Shown one piece after another: positions 6,994 to 15,258 of a stretch of 37,170 nt of DNA. The notes below the pieces were generated by a model. The model ran no database searches and was not told where the DNA came from. It saw nothing but the letters and a program-made list of their open reading frames with translations. The DNA is taken from contig NZ_JAKRYL010000033.1 of assembly GCF_023555415.1 (NCBI RefSeq), positions 1 to 37,170 of the forward strand, given 5' to 3'. This DNA comes from Halalkalibacter alkaliphilus. GTDB taxonomy: Bacteria > Bacillota > Bacilli > Bacillales > Bacillaceae_D. Position 1 is the first letter of the stretch; each line of letters opens with the position of its first letter. The translations under genes were made by a program, and so were the position numbers.

Positions 6994-8175
6994 TCATACT
7001 TGTTGAATAAAACTAGACTCGACTCGAATTCCACGTTTAGCCAGTTCATCAAAGTATAATTGTGTCGGGATAACCCCTTCTGAAGCAAAGAAACCTCTTT
7101 CTTTAATTTGCCCACTTGCTAGGAGTCTTGTTGTGACAGCTGCTGGAAATCCAACAGAGAATACACCTTGAGACATATGAGGCCACTTTTCATATGGTGA
7201 TATGACACAGTCCATGATATATTTACTCGCTTTCCCTTCCTTTTCTCCTATTACTACCACTTGTAATGCTTTATGATCATCATGTTTGACAACTTCTTTT
7301 GTCTTTTTGGCTACATTCAATGCTGTAAGATGCGCTAGTACTTTTCTTGGAATGACTTCTGTTCCTTTTATATCAATGGGTTTATTACTTCCAAACCCAA
7401 GACTTACGACAAACCTTAACTTTTCTTCAAATTCCTTTGGTAGCGCTAGCTTAAAAGAGACATGTTGGATTCCTTTTTCCTTAAATGAAATAGGCATTGT
7501 TGCCACCTCTGAATGAATAGTAGGAATCACAGATTGCGTCCCTATTGGGTGTGGAAAGTCAACGACTTCTTCTCCTTCAAATGGATTCAATTCTCTAAAT
7601 TCACCATTGGTATATACAAAAGGATTCATCATGTACTCATCGAGCAATGTTTCAATGGCATAAGGTGGTGTGAAATCATTTTCATCCAAATTACGATTCA
7701 CAATCCCATCACGGATAGCGACTGAATGGACTTTATCAAGGCGATCATAGGCATACCTCGCCATCACATTGACGATCCCCGGAGCACTTCCCGATCCCAC
7801 AATCCCTGTGATTCCCTCTCGTTTAAATTCATCATTGTATTGTAACTGTTCTCTAGCCCAATGAAACAGCCCACCAAAATCAGTGTAATGAGTTTTCGCT
7901 TGTAAACATGCCTTCATAACTTTAATATTGAAATGATGTGAGCTTCCATTCAAACAAGCATCATATTGTCGAAGAACCTCTACTAATTCATGATGATTGT
8001 TCAAATCTATTTGAGAGATCGTAACCTTACCTGAACTTAATCTCTGTTTTCTAGCTTCTAGTGCTTCTAAATTAATATCACCTAGAAAAACCTCTTTGAC
8101 ATCTTTATTTTCAACAAAGTCCTGAATTGCTCCTAAAACTACCTTTCCAGCCCCACCTAAAACGGCTATTTTCAT
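6994..8175 (-). CDS. Saccharopine dehydrogenase-like NAD(P) oxidoreductase
   Basis: A 393-residue protein with the saccharopine dehydrogenase NADP-binding domain at the N-terminus: IAVLGGAGKVV as the dinucleotide-binding turn, LGDINLEALEA as the adenosine-binding strand, and DACLNGSSHHFNIKVMKACL plus HYTDFGG, the typical SDH motifs. The C-terminal half is the substrate domain (HYTDFGG to PHMSQGVFSVGFPAAVTT). The family acts on amino acids N-linked to a keto acid (saccharopine, carboxynorspermidine) or on related imines. ATG start with AAGGGG upstream. In the operon it probably reduces or oxidises an imine or secondary amine intermediate; the exact substrate cannot be read from sequence. Confidence 0.8.
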   Translation of the reverse strand: MKIAVLGGAGKVVLGAIQDFVENKDVKEVFLGDINLEALEARKQRLSSGKVTISQIDLNNHHELVEVLRQYDACLNGSSHHFNIKVMKACLQAKTHYTDFGGLFHWAREQLQYNDEFKREGITGIVGSGSAPGIVNVMARYAYDRLDKVHSVAIRDGIVNRNLDENDFTPPYAIETLLDEYMMNPFVYTNGEFRELNPFEGEEVVDFPHPIGTQSVIPTIHSEVATMPISFKEKGIQHVSFKLALPKEFEEKLRFVVSLGFGSNKPIDIKGTEVIPRKVLAHLTALNVAKKTKEVVKHDDHKALQVVVIGEKEGKASKYIMDCVISPYEKWPHMSQGVFSVGFPAAVTTRLLASGQIKERGFFASEGVIPTQLYFDELAKRGIRVESSFIQQV

Positions 8176-8215
8176 TATTTTTACCCCTTTATAAAGGTTT
8201 AGATGTTACACAAAT

Positions 8216-9232
8216 TTAAAAAGAATAACCCATATCGTAAACACCAGGTAACTCCAGATTCTCCTTTACATGCAGCGATGCTTCTTTAGCCCAATACGGA
8301 GATCGCAACATGCCTCTACCGATTGCCACAATATCGGCCTCTTTATCACGTATCACCTTCTCAGCAATATCTGGATTTTCCAATCGTCCAACGGCAATCA
8401 CCGGAATTCCAAATATCTCTTTAATCTTTTTAGCATATTTCACTTGATAACCAGGATAAACTTCAGGCCTAACTGGACTATTTCCACCTGTACTAACATC
8501 AAAAGCATCTACTCCAGCCTTTATGAATTCAGGTATCATGGAAAGTACATGATCCAAATCATAGCTCTGTTCTCCATACTCTCTAGCAGACACCCTCATG
8601 ATTAAAGGCATCGAAGAAGGAATACTAGCTCTTACAGCCTTTATCACCTCTAATGGAAAAGCCGTGTATTCCCCGTATTTATCCTTTCGCTTATTACTGA
8701 CTGGGGACATAAACTGATGAAGCAAATAACCGTGCGCTCCGTGAAGTTCAATTGTATCGAATCCCGCTTTGACAGCTAACGATGCTGATTCCGCAAAACA
8801 TTGAACAATCTCCTTAATTTCATCCTCCATTAACGCCCGAGGACATGGCGAGTCTGGAGAAAATGGAAGCGAACTAGGGCCAACAATATCACTTCCTTTT
8901 ATTGTCGATTTCCGACCTGCATGGGCAATTTGCAATCCAACTTTTGCTCCGTATTCGTGACAGGCATCAACTATCCTTTTAAACTTCGGTACCTGTTCTT
9001 TTGAATATAAGGTAAGACAGTGTTCTGTAATTCTTCCTCTAGGCTCTACATTTGTCATTTCAAAGAAAACAAGTCCGGTACCACCAATTGCTCGACTCGT
9101 ATAGTGTGTATAATGCCAGTCTGTAGGACAACCATCTTTTTGTTTTACTTGATACTGACACATCGGTGACATCATAATTCTATTTGTCAATTCAAGTCCA
9201 TTTAATGAAAACGAGCTAAATAAATTAGTCAT
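8216..9232 (-). CDS. Old Yellow Enzyme, YqjM/NamA type (FMN ene-reductase)
   Basis: A 338-residue FMN TIM-barrel of the thermophilic-like (YqjM) class. MSPMCQY gives the class-defining Cys25 and Tyr27, QIAHAGRKS the FMN contact, and ELHGAHGYLLHQF the His164/His167 pair that binds the carbonyl of the substrate; numbering and total length equal those of YqjM. It reduces activated C=C bonds (enones, maleimide-type, nitroalkenes) using NADPH. The C-terminal arginine that in YqjM reaches into the neighbouring subunit (near position 336 in a YERGW tail) seems absent: the tail here is VYDMGYSF. AGGAGG is 6 bases before the ATG. It lies between the symporter and the saccharopine-dehydrogenase-like gene, so it likely reduces an unsaturated intermediate of the same pathway. 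Confidence 0.9.
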   Translation of the reverse strand: MTNLFSSFSLNGLELTNRIMMSPMCQYQVKQKDGCPTDWHYTHYTSRAIGGTGLVFFEMTNVEPRGRITEHCLTLYSKEQVPKFKRIVDACHEYGAKVGLQIAHAGRKSTIKGSDIVGPSSLPFSPDSPCPRALMEDEIKEIVQCFAESASLAVKAGFDTIELHGAHGYLLHQFMSPVSNKRKDKYGEYTAFPLEVIKAVRASIPSSMPLIMRVSAREYGEQSYDLDHVLSMIPEFIKAGVDAFDVSTGGNSPVRPEVYPGYQVKYAKKIKEIFGIPVIAVGRLENPDIAEKVIRDKEADIVAIGRGMLRSPYWAKEASLHVKENLELPGVYDMGYSF

Positions 9233-9295
9233 TGATTACCTCCTAGCACCAAAATGGATCGGATGGAGATATCGTTCCACCCGATCAATACATAC

Positions 9296-10849
9296 TTACA
9301 AAATGCCAAGTAAATAGAGCAATAAGAAGAACACAAAAGCAACAATAACTAGACCACCAATTAGTAGTATATAATCCGATCTTTCTGCTTTTATTGGTTC
9401 TGATTTGAACCCTTTTGCTTTTAAGAGTTGATATCCTTCCTTTTCTTCAGGTCTCTGTTTCGTTAATAGAGATAGTAAAATCAATCCACCAAACCCAATC
9501 GGGAAACTGTATACTGTTGGGAATGGAGAAAACCAGCCCCAAAAATGATTCGTAACAATCATAAAGGCGCCTAACGGAACACTTAACCACATCATAATGT
9601 TTACAGCTTTTAATGTAAGTCTTTCCCAGTATAAAGAAAGGACAAGTGTCGGGAAGAACCCTAAAGAAGCGATAATCCCTGCTAATGATCCAGCAATAAT
9701 CAGTAACCACATTTGTCTAAATGCTAGAATTCCAACCACGATTAACACAATCACACTAATGACTACTGTGTAGTTTTTCTTAGACTGATCCGTCATATTT
9801 GGCTTAATCGAATATCGAATTAAATCAACAATTCCTTGTGAAATGGAAAGTGCTTGCGTATTAGCCGTTGTAAATGCTGCAGCCATTGCTCCCCCGATAA
9901 TTAATACTCCGATATACCAAGGCCAAACGTTCACCGAAGCAAAGGCTGAAACATTATCTGGGTGCATTGAATCTGGTGCTATAACTGCCTTTAACATCGA
10001 AGCGGAAAGGAAAACAACAATAGAAAGAACAACTGTTAAGATATAAGAAACATACGAACCTTTTAAAATACTCTTTGGGCTATCAACAATGAGAGAACGA
10101 TTAATTAAGTGAGGGGATCCACCAATAATCGCCATCCAAGCTAAAGCAAACCCTACATAATACATCATATCTAACCCAGATCCACCTGTTGCAGACCAAC
10201 CTCCACTTTCAGAGATCGCTCGAATTCCTTCACTAAATCCCCCTATTGAGTTTGCTGTTGCTGGTAAGATAAAGATGGCGATGAAAATAAAGATGGCCAT
10301 GGCGAAAGTATCCGTCATAACAACCGACCACATACCTGCTAAGCCTAACGTAAGAGCTACGACAACCACCATAATAATGACGGCTGTTGGTAGAGAGATA
10401 TCAAAGATAGTAGATAGAATTAATCCTCCACCTTGAACCTGTACGAGCAAATAAAAATATAGAATTCCCGCTAAAGCTAACCCTATTCCACCAAATAGAA
10501 TTTTACTATTACTTCCAAATCGCACTTTATAATATTCAGAAATACTTGCTACACCAAGTTTCCGCATTCGCAGACCTATTAACGTAATAGCAATAATCCA
10601 CCCGAAGGTAAAACTACTTGTATAGAATAGTAGAAAAGGCATCGGCCCCCAATTCCAGGCTGTCCCTACTCCACCAATAAAAGTAGAAAGACTAACATAA
10701 CTAGCCGTTAACGTACCTGTAAACATCCACCACTTTGCTTTTCTTCCCATAATCCAATAATCTTCAGCTGTTTTAACTCGATTTTTCACGAGCACACTTA
10801 TAACAACAAAAATGGCCAAAACGAGTACAATTCCCCATGCGATATGCAA
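9296..10849 (-). CDS. Sodium:solute symporter (SSF family)
   Basis: A 517-residue SSF permease with about 13 predicted membrane helices. The N-terminus carries the family signature AEDYWIMGRKAKWW near residue 33, followed by GTLTASYVSLSTFIGGVG, a region that in this family forms the Na+/substrate site. The large central core and the AAAFTTANTQALSISQGIVDL motif also match SSF. It uses the sodium gradient to bring a small organic solute into the cell; the specificity is unknown, but the genes around it suggest the substrate of the hyu pathway. TTG start with GGGGG 8 bases upstream; that ribosome binding site overlaps the last codons of the small upstream gene, implying translational coupling. 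Confidence 0.9.
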   Translation of the reverse strand: MHIAWGIVLVLAIFVVISVLVKNRVKTAEDYWIMGRKAKWWMFTGTLTASYVSLSTFIGGVGTAWNWGPMPFLLFYTSSFTFGWIIAITLIGLRMRKLGVASISEYYKVRFGSNSKILFGGIGLALAGILYFYLLVQVQGGGLILSTIFDISLPTAVIIMVVVVALTLGLAGMWSVVMTDTFAMAIFIFIAIFILPATANSIGGFSEGIRAISESGGWSATGGSGLDMMYYVGFALAWMAIIGGSPHLINRSLIVDSPKSILKGSYVSYILTVVLSIVVFLSASMLKAVIAPDSMHPDNVSAFASVNVWPWYIGVLIIGGAMAAAFTTANTQALSISQGIVDLIRYSIKPNMTDQSKKNYTVVISVIVLIVVGILAFRQMWLLIIAGSLAGIIASLGFFPTLVLSLYWERLTLKAVNIMMWLSVPLGAFMIVTNHFWGWFSPFPTVYSFPIGFGGLILLSLLTKQRPEEKEGYQLLKAKGFKSEPIKAERSDYILLIGGLVIVAFVFFLLLYLLGIL

Positions 10850-10852
10850 TGT

Positions 10853-11068
10853 CTATACCCCCTTTTTCAAAGCAAGATAGTAAAGAAGAGCAAAGAAACC
10901 AACAAACCCTAAAAAGTAACCAAGAATAATCACTTCATGTAACCCAGGTGCATTTTTAGGTGAATCAGTGAACCCTAATACAGCTAAAAATCCCCACATA
11001 AGAAACAACCAAGACACCCATACAACAATGTCAAAAATGTAGCTTTTTTTCTCCTTGCCATTATTCAT
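10853..11068 (-). CDS. Small two-helix membrane protein paired with the symporter
   Basis: A 71-residue protein with two hydrophobic segments (about 11-31 and 45-66) and a charged N-terminus (NNGKEKK). Small proteins of this layout are often encoded directly before SSF permeases and are treated as their small or accessory subunit. Here it ends 3 bases before the symporter start, and the symporter's ribosome binding site lies in its last codons. ATG start with GGAGGG at a normal distance. Family identity beyond this is not recognised. Confidence 0.8.
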   Translation of the reverse strand: MNNGKEKKSYIFDIVVWVSWLFLMWGFLAVLGFTDSPKNAPGLHEVIILGYFLGFVGFFALLYYLALKKGV

Positions 11069-11095
11069 GTTAATCGCCCTCCTTTTATCAACTGC

Positions 11096-11947
11096 CTAAA
11101 TAGGGTTATATTTACCGAAGATGTCGCCTGATTTTACTTTTTCGCAAATGGTATCCATTCTTTCAAAGCGTACCGGCAATGTTTGCAACTCATCTAACCA
11201 CTTCTCTAATCCCAACATACGATGTCCGCGACCGATCACCTGAGGATGAAAGGTTGCAACGAGCACTCCATTCTCAAAATCTCGTAACATATAACGCACA
11301 TCATCTGTCCAATTTTCAAACACAGAATCCGCTGACCGCAATCCCGGCATAAGAAGATTTTCCATTCTGACGTACTCAAATTGAGGGTAATCATCAAGCG
11401 ACCAACTTACAGGCAATTCAACGATGTCTGTTTCTTCCCCAAACTCAACCCCCTTATCCCAAGTAATATTATCACCAGTTCGACAATAAAAAGGCTGATA
11501 ATCATGGCCCATTAAACTAGAGTCATAGCTAATTTGATATTTTTGGAGAATACCTACAGTATGAGGAGAGAAATCCCATGCTGGAGCTCGATACCCTTTT
11601 GGTTCAACGTTTAATATATTTCGAAACGAGTCCAAACTTTTAATTAGAATTTCCTCTTCAGTCTTTGCATCTAATTTAGTATTATTTTCATGAGCATACC
11701 CGTGCAATGCCACCTCGTGCCCAGCACGGGCTATTTCCTTACAAACATCAGGATATGTGTCTATTGTATGCCCAGGTATAAACCAAGTTGTCTTAATTCC
11801 TTTCTTTTCTAGTAAATGTAGGATTCTTGGAACAGCGACAACTCCAAACTCTCCGCGAGAGACCGGTGTAGGAGATGTCAGATTCCTAGATAACCAGATT
11901 GAAATTGCATCAAAATCAAACGTTAAGCAGACCGTTCCTTGATTCAA
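11096..11947 (-). CDS. NodB/polysaccharide-deacetylase-fold hydrolase (PuuE/imide hydrolase-like)
   Basis: A 283-residue metal hydrolase with the NodB fold. The metal and catalytic residues are visible: TFDFDA (Asp11/Asp13) and ALHGYAHEN (His82, His86), with YRAPAWDFSPHT as the third motif. There is no signal peptide, so it is cytoplasmic and not a cell-wall deacetylase. The layout resembles the branch that contains PuuE-type allantoinase and cyclic imide hydrolase rather than peptidoglycan deacetylases. TTG start with GGGAGG 6 bases upstream. Within an operon carrying HyuA/HyuB and an amidohydrolase, opening of a cyclic imide or ureide ring is the most sensible guess; this is inference. Confidence 0.82.
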   Translation of the reverse strand: MNQGTVCLTFDFDAISIWLSRNLTSPTPVSRGEFGVVAVPRILHLLEKKGIKTTWFIPGHTIDTYPDVCKEIARAGHEVALHGYAHENNTKLDAKTEEEILIKSLDSFRNILNVEPKGYRAPAWDFSPHTVGILQKYQISYDSSLMGHDYQPFYCRTGDNITWDKGVEFGEETDIVELPVSWSLDDYPQFEYVRMENLLMPGLRSADSVFENWTDDVRYMLRDFENGVLVATFHPQVIGRGHRMLGLEKWLDELQTLPVRFERMDTICEKVKSGDIFGKYNPI

Positions 11948-11986
11948 ATGGATCCTCCCTTCTATTTACTTAACTCTTCTAAAGAG

Positions 11987-12757
11987 TTATTTTTGTTTAT
12001 TTGACATTGGCAATCCGAAATGACCAGAAGAAAGCCCCCCATCAACAGGAATGATTTGCCCAGTGAGATACGTATTTGAAGGTGACATGATCAGCTCAAT
12101 GATTGAGGCAATTTCTTCAGGCTGAGCAGGCCTACCTAATGGAATCCTCGAACTAAATGTATCAATATATTCTCCACCTAATTTCTCGCTATGAACTAAC
12201 CCTGGTGCAATACTATTAACAAATATTGAATGGTCAGCTAATTCCAGGGCCAATACCTTTGTTAGCATGACAAGACCAGCTTTTGACGCACAATAATGTC
12301 CTGATCCAACACGTGCTGACTGATAGCTTCCCGAAGAAATGGTTACAATATGCCCCCCTTCTTTTTGCTCAACCATCTGTCTAGCAACAGCCTGACAGAC
12401 TAGAAATGCGCCTTTGAGATTAATATTTAACACGTTATCCCAATCCTCTTCAGACATTTCTACTATTCGTCTATCCGGGAAAATACCCGCACTATAAATG
12501 AGTCCATCAATTCCTCCCCAGTTCTTTTTCATTCTAGTCAAAATATCATTGATGTCAGCAGACTCTCTAACATCCCCTTTCATTGCAATCACGCGATCCT
12601 GCCAGTAATCAAGTGTGCTAAAGCGTAATAAAGCTTCCTCATTAATATCCATAATGGCCACACTATTACGTGATGCAAGAAAGCGTTCTACAATAGCCAA
12701 CCCAATACCAGAGGCTCCACCAACAACTAATATTCTCTTTTCCTTTAACTCTGCCAA
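11987..12757 (-). CDS. Short-chain dehydrogenase/reductase (SDR)
   Basis: A 256-residue classical SDR. The cofactor turn is VVGGASGIG (residues 12-19), the adenosine motif MDINEE suggests NAD(H) preference (acidic residue after the second strand), and the active site is Ser141/142, Tyr155 and Lys159 (HYCASK). The usual NNAG is changed to YSAG. The C-terminus ends in the common TGQIIPVDGG block. Start is TTG behind GGAGGACAGGGA. It is followed 39 bases later by the deacetylase-like gene. It oxidises or reduces a hydroxyl/keto group in the pathway; the substrate is unknown. Confidence 0.87.
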   Translation of the reverse strand: MAELKEKRILVVGGASGIGLAIVERFLASRNSVAIMDINEEALLRFSTLDYWQDRVIAMKGDVRESADINDILTRMKKNWGGIDGLIYSAGIFPDRRIVEMSEEDWDNVLNINLKGAFLVCQAVARQMVEQKEGGHIVTISSGSYQSARVGSGHYCASKAGLVMLTKVLALELADHSIFVNSIAPGLVHSEKLGGEYIDTFSSRIPLGRPAQPEEIASIIELIMSPSNTYLTGQIIPVDGGLSSGHFGLPMSNKQK

Positions 12758-12789
12758 TCCCTGTCCTCCCTCCTTGAAGTACTAGTTTG

Positions 12790-13548
12790 TTACTGACTCG
12801 TATAGCCCCCATCTATAACCAGTTCTGTCCCTGTGACAAAAGCTGATTCATCAGAAGCCAGAAATAACGCTCCATTCGCAATATCTAACGGCTCTCCAAA
12901 TTCAGGCCAAGGGGTGAGAGACTTGTATTGCTTATAAATGGCTTCATCCTGTAATTTACGTTCAGTCATTGGCGTTTTAATCACACCAGGATGAATCGTA
13001 TTCACTCTTATTCGATGCTTGGCAAATTCAACGGCTGTTGTTTTCGTTAGTCCATTTATCCCACCTTTAGAAGCATGATAAGCTGCATTTTTACCAGAAC
13101 CTATAAGGGCAAAAATAGAGGATATATTAATAATCGAACCCCCACCTGATTCAATCATAGAAGGTATAAAACGCTGCATTCCTAAAAATACACTACGTAA
13201 ATTAATATTTATGAAACTTTCCCACCGCTCCATACTTGTTTCGAGCAAGCCTTCTTGACCGCCAATCCCAGCATTATTAACCAACACATCAACCTTGTCA
13301 AAATCTTCAAAGAATTTATTGTAAATTGCTCCCCAGCTTTCCTCGGCAGATATGTCAAGTGCTAACGTTTGTGTTTCTATTCTTTTATATTTAGTCTCGA
13401 TCTGGCTTTTTAATTCTACTAATTTCTCTTTATTTACGTCGATTAACATTAAATTTGCACCTTCTTGAGCAAATCGACTCGCCGTCGCTCTGCCAATTCC
13501 CCCTGTAGCACCAGTAATAATAACGCCCTTCCCTTCCAATCTTGACAT
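12790..13548 (-). CDS. Short-chain dehydrogenase/reductase (SDR)
   Basis: A 252-residue classical SDR of the FabG/3-hydroxyacyl type. Cofactor turn TGATGGIG (12-19), LIDVNK acidic NAD-type motif, NNAG at 91-94, catalytic Ser143/144, Tyr157 and Lys161 (YHASKGG), and the C-terminal TGTELVIDGGYTS block. ATG at 13548 is preferred because GGGAGG lies 8 bases before it; the frame opens three codons earlier with a GTG that would overlap the ribosome binding site. It is a different subgroup from the following SDR, so two distinct alcohol/ketone steps are likely. Confidence 0.88.
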   Translation of the reverse strand: MSRLEGKGVIITGATGGIGRATASRFAQEGANLMLIDVNKEKLVELKSQIETKYKRIETQTLALDISAEESWGAIYNKFFEDFDKVDVLVNNAGIGGQEGLLETSMERWESFININLRSVFLGMQRFIPSMIESGGGSIINISSIFALIGSGKNAAYHASKGGINGLTKTTAVEFAKHRIRVNTIHPGVIKTPMTERKLQDEAIYKQYKSLTPWPEFGEPLDIANGALFLASDESAFVTGTELVIDGGYTSQ

Positions 13549-13566
13549 CTCTACCACCTCCCTTTA

Positions 13567-15258
13567 CTATATTTCACTAGGATTAATTTGGTAGACTTCT
13601 TGCAAGGTTCGATCGGAAATATAGCCATTTTTCCAATCATTAATCACCTTCTCTCTATCACGCTCAAGAGGAGACCCATATCCACCAGAACCTGCCGTTT
13701 CAAAATAAAGAACATCCCCTTTACGAACTTTCAATCCTGTTACTTTTCTATACAGCCGCTTTTCTTTTGTTGTTCCTGGATTGAGTATTTTTTTACCAGG
13801 CAACCCGTTAAGTCCTCCATAATACCCCTTAGGATAAGTTGTCTCTGCATCCCCTCTGATTGATAACGTGAGATTATCTTCTAACATCTTTAATTGTCGA
13901 ACGATTCCTAAACCACCTCGGTGTTTTCCCATCCCCCCTGAATCTTGATGGAGTTCATATCTTTGAAATAGAAGTGGATATTCTAGCTCCGCTGTTTCAA
14001 TTGGTACATTCATACAGTTTCCAACATGTACATCTATCCCGCTTAAACCATCTTTAATAGGTCTTGCTCCCATTCCACCTCCATTTAATTCATAATAGAC
14101 AAAATAATCATTTGTTTTGGGGTTATGCCCCCCTAATGCCACTGTTGTCGCCTGGGCATTACTTGCAGCAGGAATCCGTTCAGGAAGGGCTAAGGATAGA
14201 GCTTCTAGACAAATATCACTCAGTCTCATGATCGTGTGATACCTACCACTAACTGGTGCTGGAAAAATCGGATTCACAATCGTTCCTTCTTTTAATTTAA
14301 CTTCCACTGTTTTATAAGCACCTTCATTCTGTGGAATAGTTGAATCCGTAACACAACGTGTGACATAGTAAGCAACTGCATTTACTGTCTCTTTTGTCAC
14401 ATTAAATGGACCTCTTGATTGAGGGGCACAATTGGTAAAATCGTAAATGAGTTTATCTTCCTCAATTGTAATTTTCACTTCTAAATGAATTGGGACATCC
14501 TTTTCGACTCCGTCATCATCCAAGTGTCCAGAAGCTACATAAAACCCCTCTTCCATTTCCTTAATCTTTTCCCTAATTCTCATTTCCGAGTAGTCAAACC
14601 ATGCTGAGATAATATCTGTAATAGTTTTAATTGAGTATTTTTCATATAGATTTTTCATCCGCTTCTTGCCTACTTCATTTGCCGAAATCTGTGATCGTAA
14701 ATCTCCCAGTGTATAACTAGGCATCCTCACATTTGCTTTAATGATCGAAAATAGTGTCTGATTTTCGATTCCTTTTTCATACAACTTTAATGGTGGGATA
14801 AGTAAACCTTCTTGATATAATTCAGTGGCATCACCGGGTGCGCTCCCCGGTGCACTTCCTCCTACATCAACGTGATGACACATACTACCACAAAAACCGA
14901 CTAGTGTATGACCAACAAAGACCGGAGCAAACAGCAGAATATCTGGTGAGTGGGATGCCCCCATATATGGATGGTTGATTATAATTTGATCTCCATCAAA
15001 TATTTGATCTATCGAGTAATGGTTTTTCAAAATACCTTTTAATGTAGCTCCCATCGAACCTAAATGAGTTGGGATATTATCCGATTGCGCTATTAAGTTG
15101 CCTTCCTGATCAAAAACAGCTGTCGAAAAATCAAGAGCCTCCCTGACAATACTCGAATAAGCTGTACGCTGCAAAGCTGCACTCATCTCTTCTGCAATTG
15201 ATATAAAAGAGTGCCCGACTACCTCCATGAGTATTGGGTTAATATCCTTTGGAATCAC
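13567..15258 (-). CDS. hyuB: Hydantoinase B/oxoprolinase family protein
   Basis: A 563-residue HyuB-family subunit (PF02538). The N-terminal ILMEVVGHSFISIAEEM, RTAYSSIVRE, DFSTAVFD and the HPYMGASHSPD and MCHHVDVGGSAPGS motifs are characteristic; the C-terminal half has QDSGGMGKHRGGLG and RGDAETTYPKG. Together with HyuA it forms ATP-dependent amidohydrolases or carboxylases (N-methylhydantoinase, 5-oxoprolinase, caprolactamase, acetone carboxylase families). GTG start, overlapping the end of hyuA by 20 bases, so translation of the two subunits is coupled. Its length is normal for the family, with no obvious damage. Confidence 0.92.
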   Translation of the reverse strand: MIPKDINPILMEVVGHSFISIAEEMSAALQRTAYSSIVREALDFSTAVFDQEGNLIAQSDNIPTHLGSMGATLKGILKNHYSIDQIFDGDQIIINHPYMGASHSPDILLFAPVFVGHTLVGFCGSMCHHVDVGGSAPGSAPGDATELYQEGLLIPPLKLYEKGIENQTLFSIIKANVRMPSYTLGDLRSQISANEVGKKRMKNLYEKYSIKTITDIISAWFDYSEMRIREKIKEMEEGFYVASGHLDDDGVEKDVPIHLEVKITIEEDKLIYDFTNCAPQSRGPFNVTKETVNAVAYYVTRCVTDSTIPQNEGAYKTVEVKLKEGTIVNPIFPAPVSGRYHTIMRLSDICLEALSLALPERIPAASNAQATTVALGGHNPKTNDYFVYYELNGGGMGARPIKDGLSGIDVHVGNCMNVPIETAELEYPLLFQRYELHQDSGGMGKHRGGLGIVRQLKMLEDNLTLSIRGDAETTYPKGYYGGLNGLPGKKILNPGTTKEKRLYRKVTGLKVRKGDVLYFETAGSGGYGSPLERDREKVINDWKNGYISDRTLQEVYQINPSEI

